NCBI GenBank assembly: GCA_025359105.1
Contig: JANYHK010000095.1
Span: 1-64,000, forward strand
Length of the DNA stretch: 64,000 bases
DNA from: Myxococcales bacterium
Lineage (GTDB): Bacteria; Myxococcota_A; Polyangia; Polyangiales; Polyangiaceae
Direction: 5' to 3'
The position numbers and the translations under genes were made by a program. Below the pieces are notes generated by a model. That model ran no database searches. It saw only the letters and a list, made by a program, of their open reading frames with translations, and was not told where the DNA came from. Positions 61,855-64,000 of the stretch are shown in pieces (position 1 is the first letter of the stretch; the number at the start of each line of letters is the position of its first letter).

Positions 61855-64000
61855 ATGTCGGATCGCGCGCGCGGGCTTGGTGGGATCAGGGCATGGGTGG
61901 CGAGGGTGCTCTCGCTCGTCTCGGTCCTCTCGCTCGTCACACAGCTCGGATGCTCCCAGATCCCCGAGGGTCGATACGCGGTCGACGACCTCGACGTGCG
62001 CGGCACGTCGACCATCGACGCGGCCGATCTGGAAGAGGTGCTCGCCACGACGCCGAGCGGCAAGCTGTTCGGCATCTTTCGCGGCGTGGCGTTCGACTAC
62101 CAGCTCTACGACTACAATGTCTTGCAGCGGGACCTCGCTCGGATCGAGCGCTACTACCGCGCGCGCGGGTTTTACGATGCGCACGCGCGCGCCGCGCACG
62201 TCTTCCCGGGAAAGGACGCCCACGTCGACGTCGACATCGTCGTGGACGAAGGGGCGCCGGTCAAAAACCGCGAGCTCGTCATCAAGGGAATGGAGGCGCT
62301 CCCCGCCGCGCTCGTCGCCGCGGTCACAGCGGCGGTCAAAGCGAGGCTGCCGACCGGCGCCCCGTTCGACGAGGACATGTACGAGCTGGCCGAGACGGAC
62401 GCGCGCAAAGCCCTCACCGACCGTGGCTACGCGTATGCCCGCGTCGAGCGCGACGTCTACCTCGACATCGTGCGCCACACGGCCGACGTCTCGCTCATGG
62501 TTAGCCCTGACAAGCCGGCGGTCTTCGGAAAGGTGACGATCGAAGGGCTCGCGCCCACCAAGCAGAGGCCCGGGCAGGCGACCCTGCCCGAAGCCCCGCT
62601 GCGCCGCGCGATCGACATCGACGAGGGGGCCCCGTACTCCACCGCCGCGCTCGATTCGGCGATGCGCGCCCTGCTCGATCTCGAGGTTCTGAGCTCAGTG
62701 GAGGTCGCGCCGGTGCTCACCGATCCTCCGCCGGAGCCGCGCGTCGTGCCGGTGCTCGTCAAGGTCGAGCCGAGCAAGCTCCGGCTCTGGATGCTCGGCG
62801 GGGGTCTCGAGTTCGATCAGCTCAAGAGCGATCTGCACGCCCTCGTCGGGTGGGAGGATCACGATTTTCTGGGCGGGCTACGCCACTTCACCATCGAGCT
62901 CAAGCCGGGCGTCGTCCTATACCCACTTCGCATCAACAACATCGTCGCGCCGGAGAGCCTGCTGCCCGAAGGAAAGCTCCGCCTGGAGTTCCGGCAGCCG
63001 GGGTTCATCGAGGCCCGCACGCAGGGCTTCATCAGGCCCGAGCTCAACGTCTTCCCCCTTCTGGTAAAGACCTCGCCCGCCGCCGACGATCCCGTGGTCG
63101 GTTATGGAGAGCTCAAGGTCGGGGTCGGCGCGGACCGCGCATTCGGCCGGCTGTTCGCGGCGCTCGGGCACACCGTCCAGATCGAGGCGCCCTTCTCGTA
63201 CAAGGGGCCGCTGGACCCCGCGCTGAAGATGCTCGTGGTCTCGTACCCGTCGCTGATGACCTCGCTGGATCTCCGCGACGACCGCATCCACCCGCACAAG
63301 GGTGTCTACCTCGCCAACGTCCTGCAGGTGGCGGGCGGGCCGTTCGGCGGCGACGCGCAGGACGTCAGGATCCAGCCCGAGGTGCGGACGTACCTTCCGA
63401 TCGCCAAGAAGGTCACGTTCGCGACGCGCGCGTCCGTCGGCTTCCTCTTCTCGCAGAACTACGGGGACGTGGTCCAGAACCGGCTCGCGGATCCGCTCAC
63501 CGACGACAACCGGGCGGACCGCGTGCGCGACATCCAGACCGTGTTCTTCCGGGGGTTCTTCTCCGGTGGCTCGACGTCGAACCGCGGCTACCCGATCCGC
63601 GGCATCGCACCGCACGGCGTCGTGCCCTTCTTGAATCCGCGGACCGCATCGCAGCAAGTTCGCCTCAACTGCGATCCGTCGCCAGCGAACAACTTCCGCC
63701 CCGATCCCGGCGTGTGCTCTATCCCGATCGGAGGGTTCACGCTGTGGGAGCTCTCGAACGAGCTCAGGTTCGCCGTCGCGGGACCGTTCCACGCCGCCAC
63801 GTTCTGCGACATGAGCGACGTGTCGCCGCATCCAGGCAACATCCGCCTCGCCCACCTGCACCTCTCGTGCGGACTGGGGGCGCGCTACGAGACGCCCGTG
63901 GGGCCCATCCGGCTCGACATCGGCTACCGCATCCAGCCGGCGCAGGTGCTCGGGTTTGCGTCGGAGCAAGCGGTCGCGGACAGCGATTCCAGCGAGGGGC
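61855..64000 (+). CDS. Omp85/BamA-type outer-membrane assembly protein (5' part, cut by window end)
   Basis: Open to the right edge, with no stop in 715 codons. Start choices are ATG 61831, ATG 61855 (used) and GTG 61897; all yield a signal with lipobox TQLGC, unusual for the family. Residues about 45-350 form POTRA domains (YAVDDLDVRGTSTIDAADLEEVLATTPSG; ERYYRARGFYDAHA; AVFGKVTIEGLAP; DIDEGAPYSTAALD). From about 370 on the beta-barrel begins, including GGSTSNRGYPIRGI, the typical RG-rich substrate-pore motif, and GLGARYETPVGPIRLDIGYRI near the end. It may act as BamA- or TamA-type insertase; which one cannot be decided here. Confidence 0.88.
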   Translation, partial: MSDRARGLGGIRAWVARVLSLVSVLSLVTQLGCSQIPEGRYAVDDLDVRGTSTIDAADLEEVLATTPSGKLFGIFRGVAFDYQLYDYNVLQRDLARIERYYRARGFYDAHARAAHVFPGKDAHVDVDIVVDEGAPVKNRELVIKGMEALPAALVAAVTAAVKARLPTGAPFDEDMYELAETDARKALTDRGYAYARVERDVYLDIVRHTADVSLMVSPDKPAVFGKVTIEGLAPTKQRPGQATLPEAPLRRAIDIDEGAPYSTAALDSAMRALLDLEVLSSVEVAPVLTDPPPEPRVVPVLVKVEPSKLRLWMLGGGLEFDQLKSDLHALVGWEDHDFLGGLRHFTIELKPGVVLYPLRINNIVAPESLLPEGKLRLEFRQPGFIEARTQGFIRPELNVFPLLVKTSPAADDPVVGYGELKVGVGADRAFGRLFAALGHTVQIEAPFSYKGPLDPALKMLVVSYPSLMTSLDLRDDRIHPHKGVYLANVLQVAGGPFGGDAQDVRIQPEVRTYLPIAKKVTFATRASVGFLFSQNYGDVVQNRLADPLTDDNRADRVRDIQTVFFRGFFSGGSTSNRGYPIRGIAPHGVVPFLNPRTASQQVRLNCDPSPANNFRPDPGVCSIPIGGFTLWELSNELRFAVAGPFHAATFCDMSDVSPHPGNIRLAHLHLSCGLGARYETPVGPIRLDIGYRIQPAQVLGFASEQAVADSDSSEG

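Overview
This 64 kb window is very GC-rich, densely coded and built almost entirely of chromosomal genes. I infer a myxobacterium, probably of the Sorangium/Polyangiales branch. The reasons are five Ser/Thr protein kinases with a C-terminal membrane anchor, three FHA-domain proteins, many Cys-rich or Asp-rich lipoproteins, a MYXO-CTERM-like tail, a roadblock (MglB-like) protein, and TPR/PEGA proteins placed beside kinases. I see no IS element, phage, CRISPR array or rRNA. One tRNA-Leu is present.

Layout, left to right. A hexanucleotide repeat tract lies at the left edge, followed by pyrB (minus) and a secreted HExxE/Cys-rich protein with a MYXO-CTERM-like tail. Next come small lipoproteins and a rhomboid fold without catalytic residues, then tolQ-tolR-tolA-tolB (5.1-8.5 kb) with a lipoprotein, not pal, behind it. 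From 9.5 to 13.7 kb a periplasmic-binding-protein lipoprotein, a transmembrane kinase and a PEGA-like protein form one operon. Minus-strand roadblock-aroQ-accB-accC follows, then an aconitase-like protein without Fe-S cysteines, and a pseudo-histidine kinase with a CheY-type receiver. From 20.7 to 25.1 kb are a TerB-like protein, a PEGA-type membrane protein overlapping hisF, and a degenerate Fic protein. recN, a TPR membrane protein, an FHA/sigma-54 activator, a kinase and a ThyX-like/map/lipoprotein group fill 25.2-36 kb.

The second half starts with a NifU-like protein and two tandem FHA proteins (37-39.6 kb). A long minus-strand run occupies 39.6-50.8 kb: Ppx/GppA-HD, lipoprotein, DUF4159, YncE/phosphoesterase, VWA membrane protein, HEAT protein and DciA. 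After that come a lipoprotein sensor, a kinase and tRNA-Leu(CAA), then a kinase/TPR-PEGA/lipoprotein/membrane-protein operon (53.9-58.5 kb) that meets a convergent kinase. The window closes with a GlsB/YeaQ membrane protein, a hypothetical protein, a small lipoprotein and the 5' part of an Omp85/BamA-like gene cut by the window end.

The recurring theme is envelope signalling. Transmembrane kinases are paired with periplasmic TPR/PEGA or ligand-binding lipoproteins in two separate operons, and FHA proteins that could read phosphothreonine lie nearby. A second theme is enzyme folds that have lost their catalytic residues (rhomboid, aconitase, Fic, histidine kinase, ThyX). These look like proteins reused for binding or regulation. 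All family calls were made by eye from sequence motifs; no database search was run.
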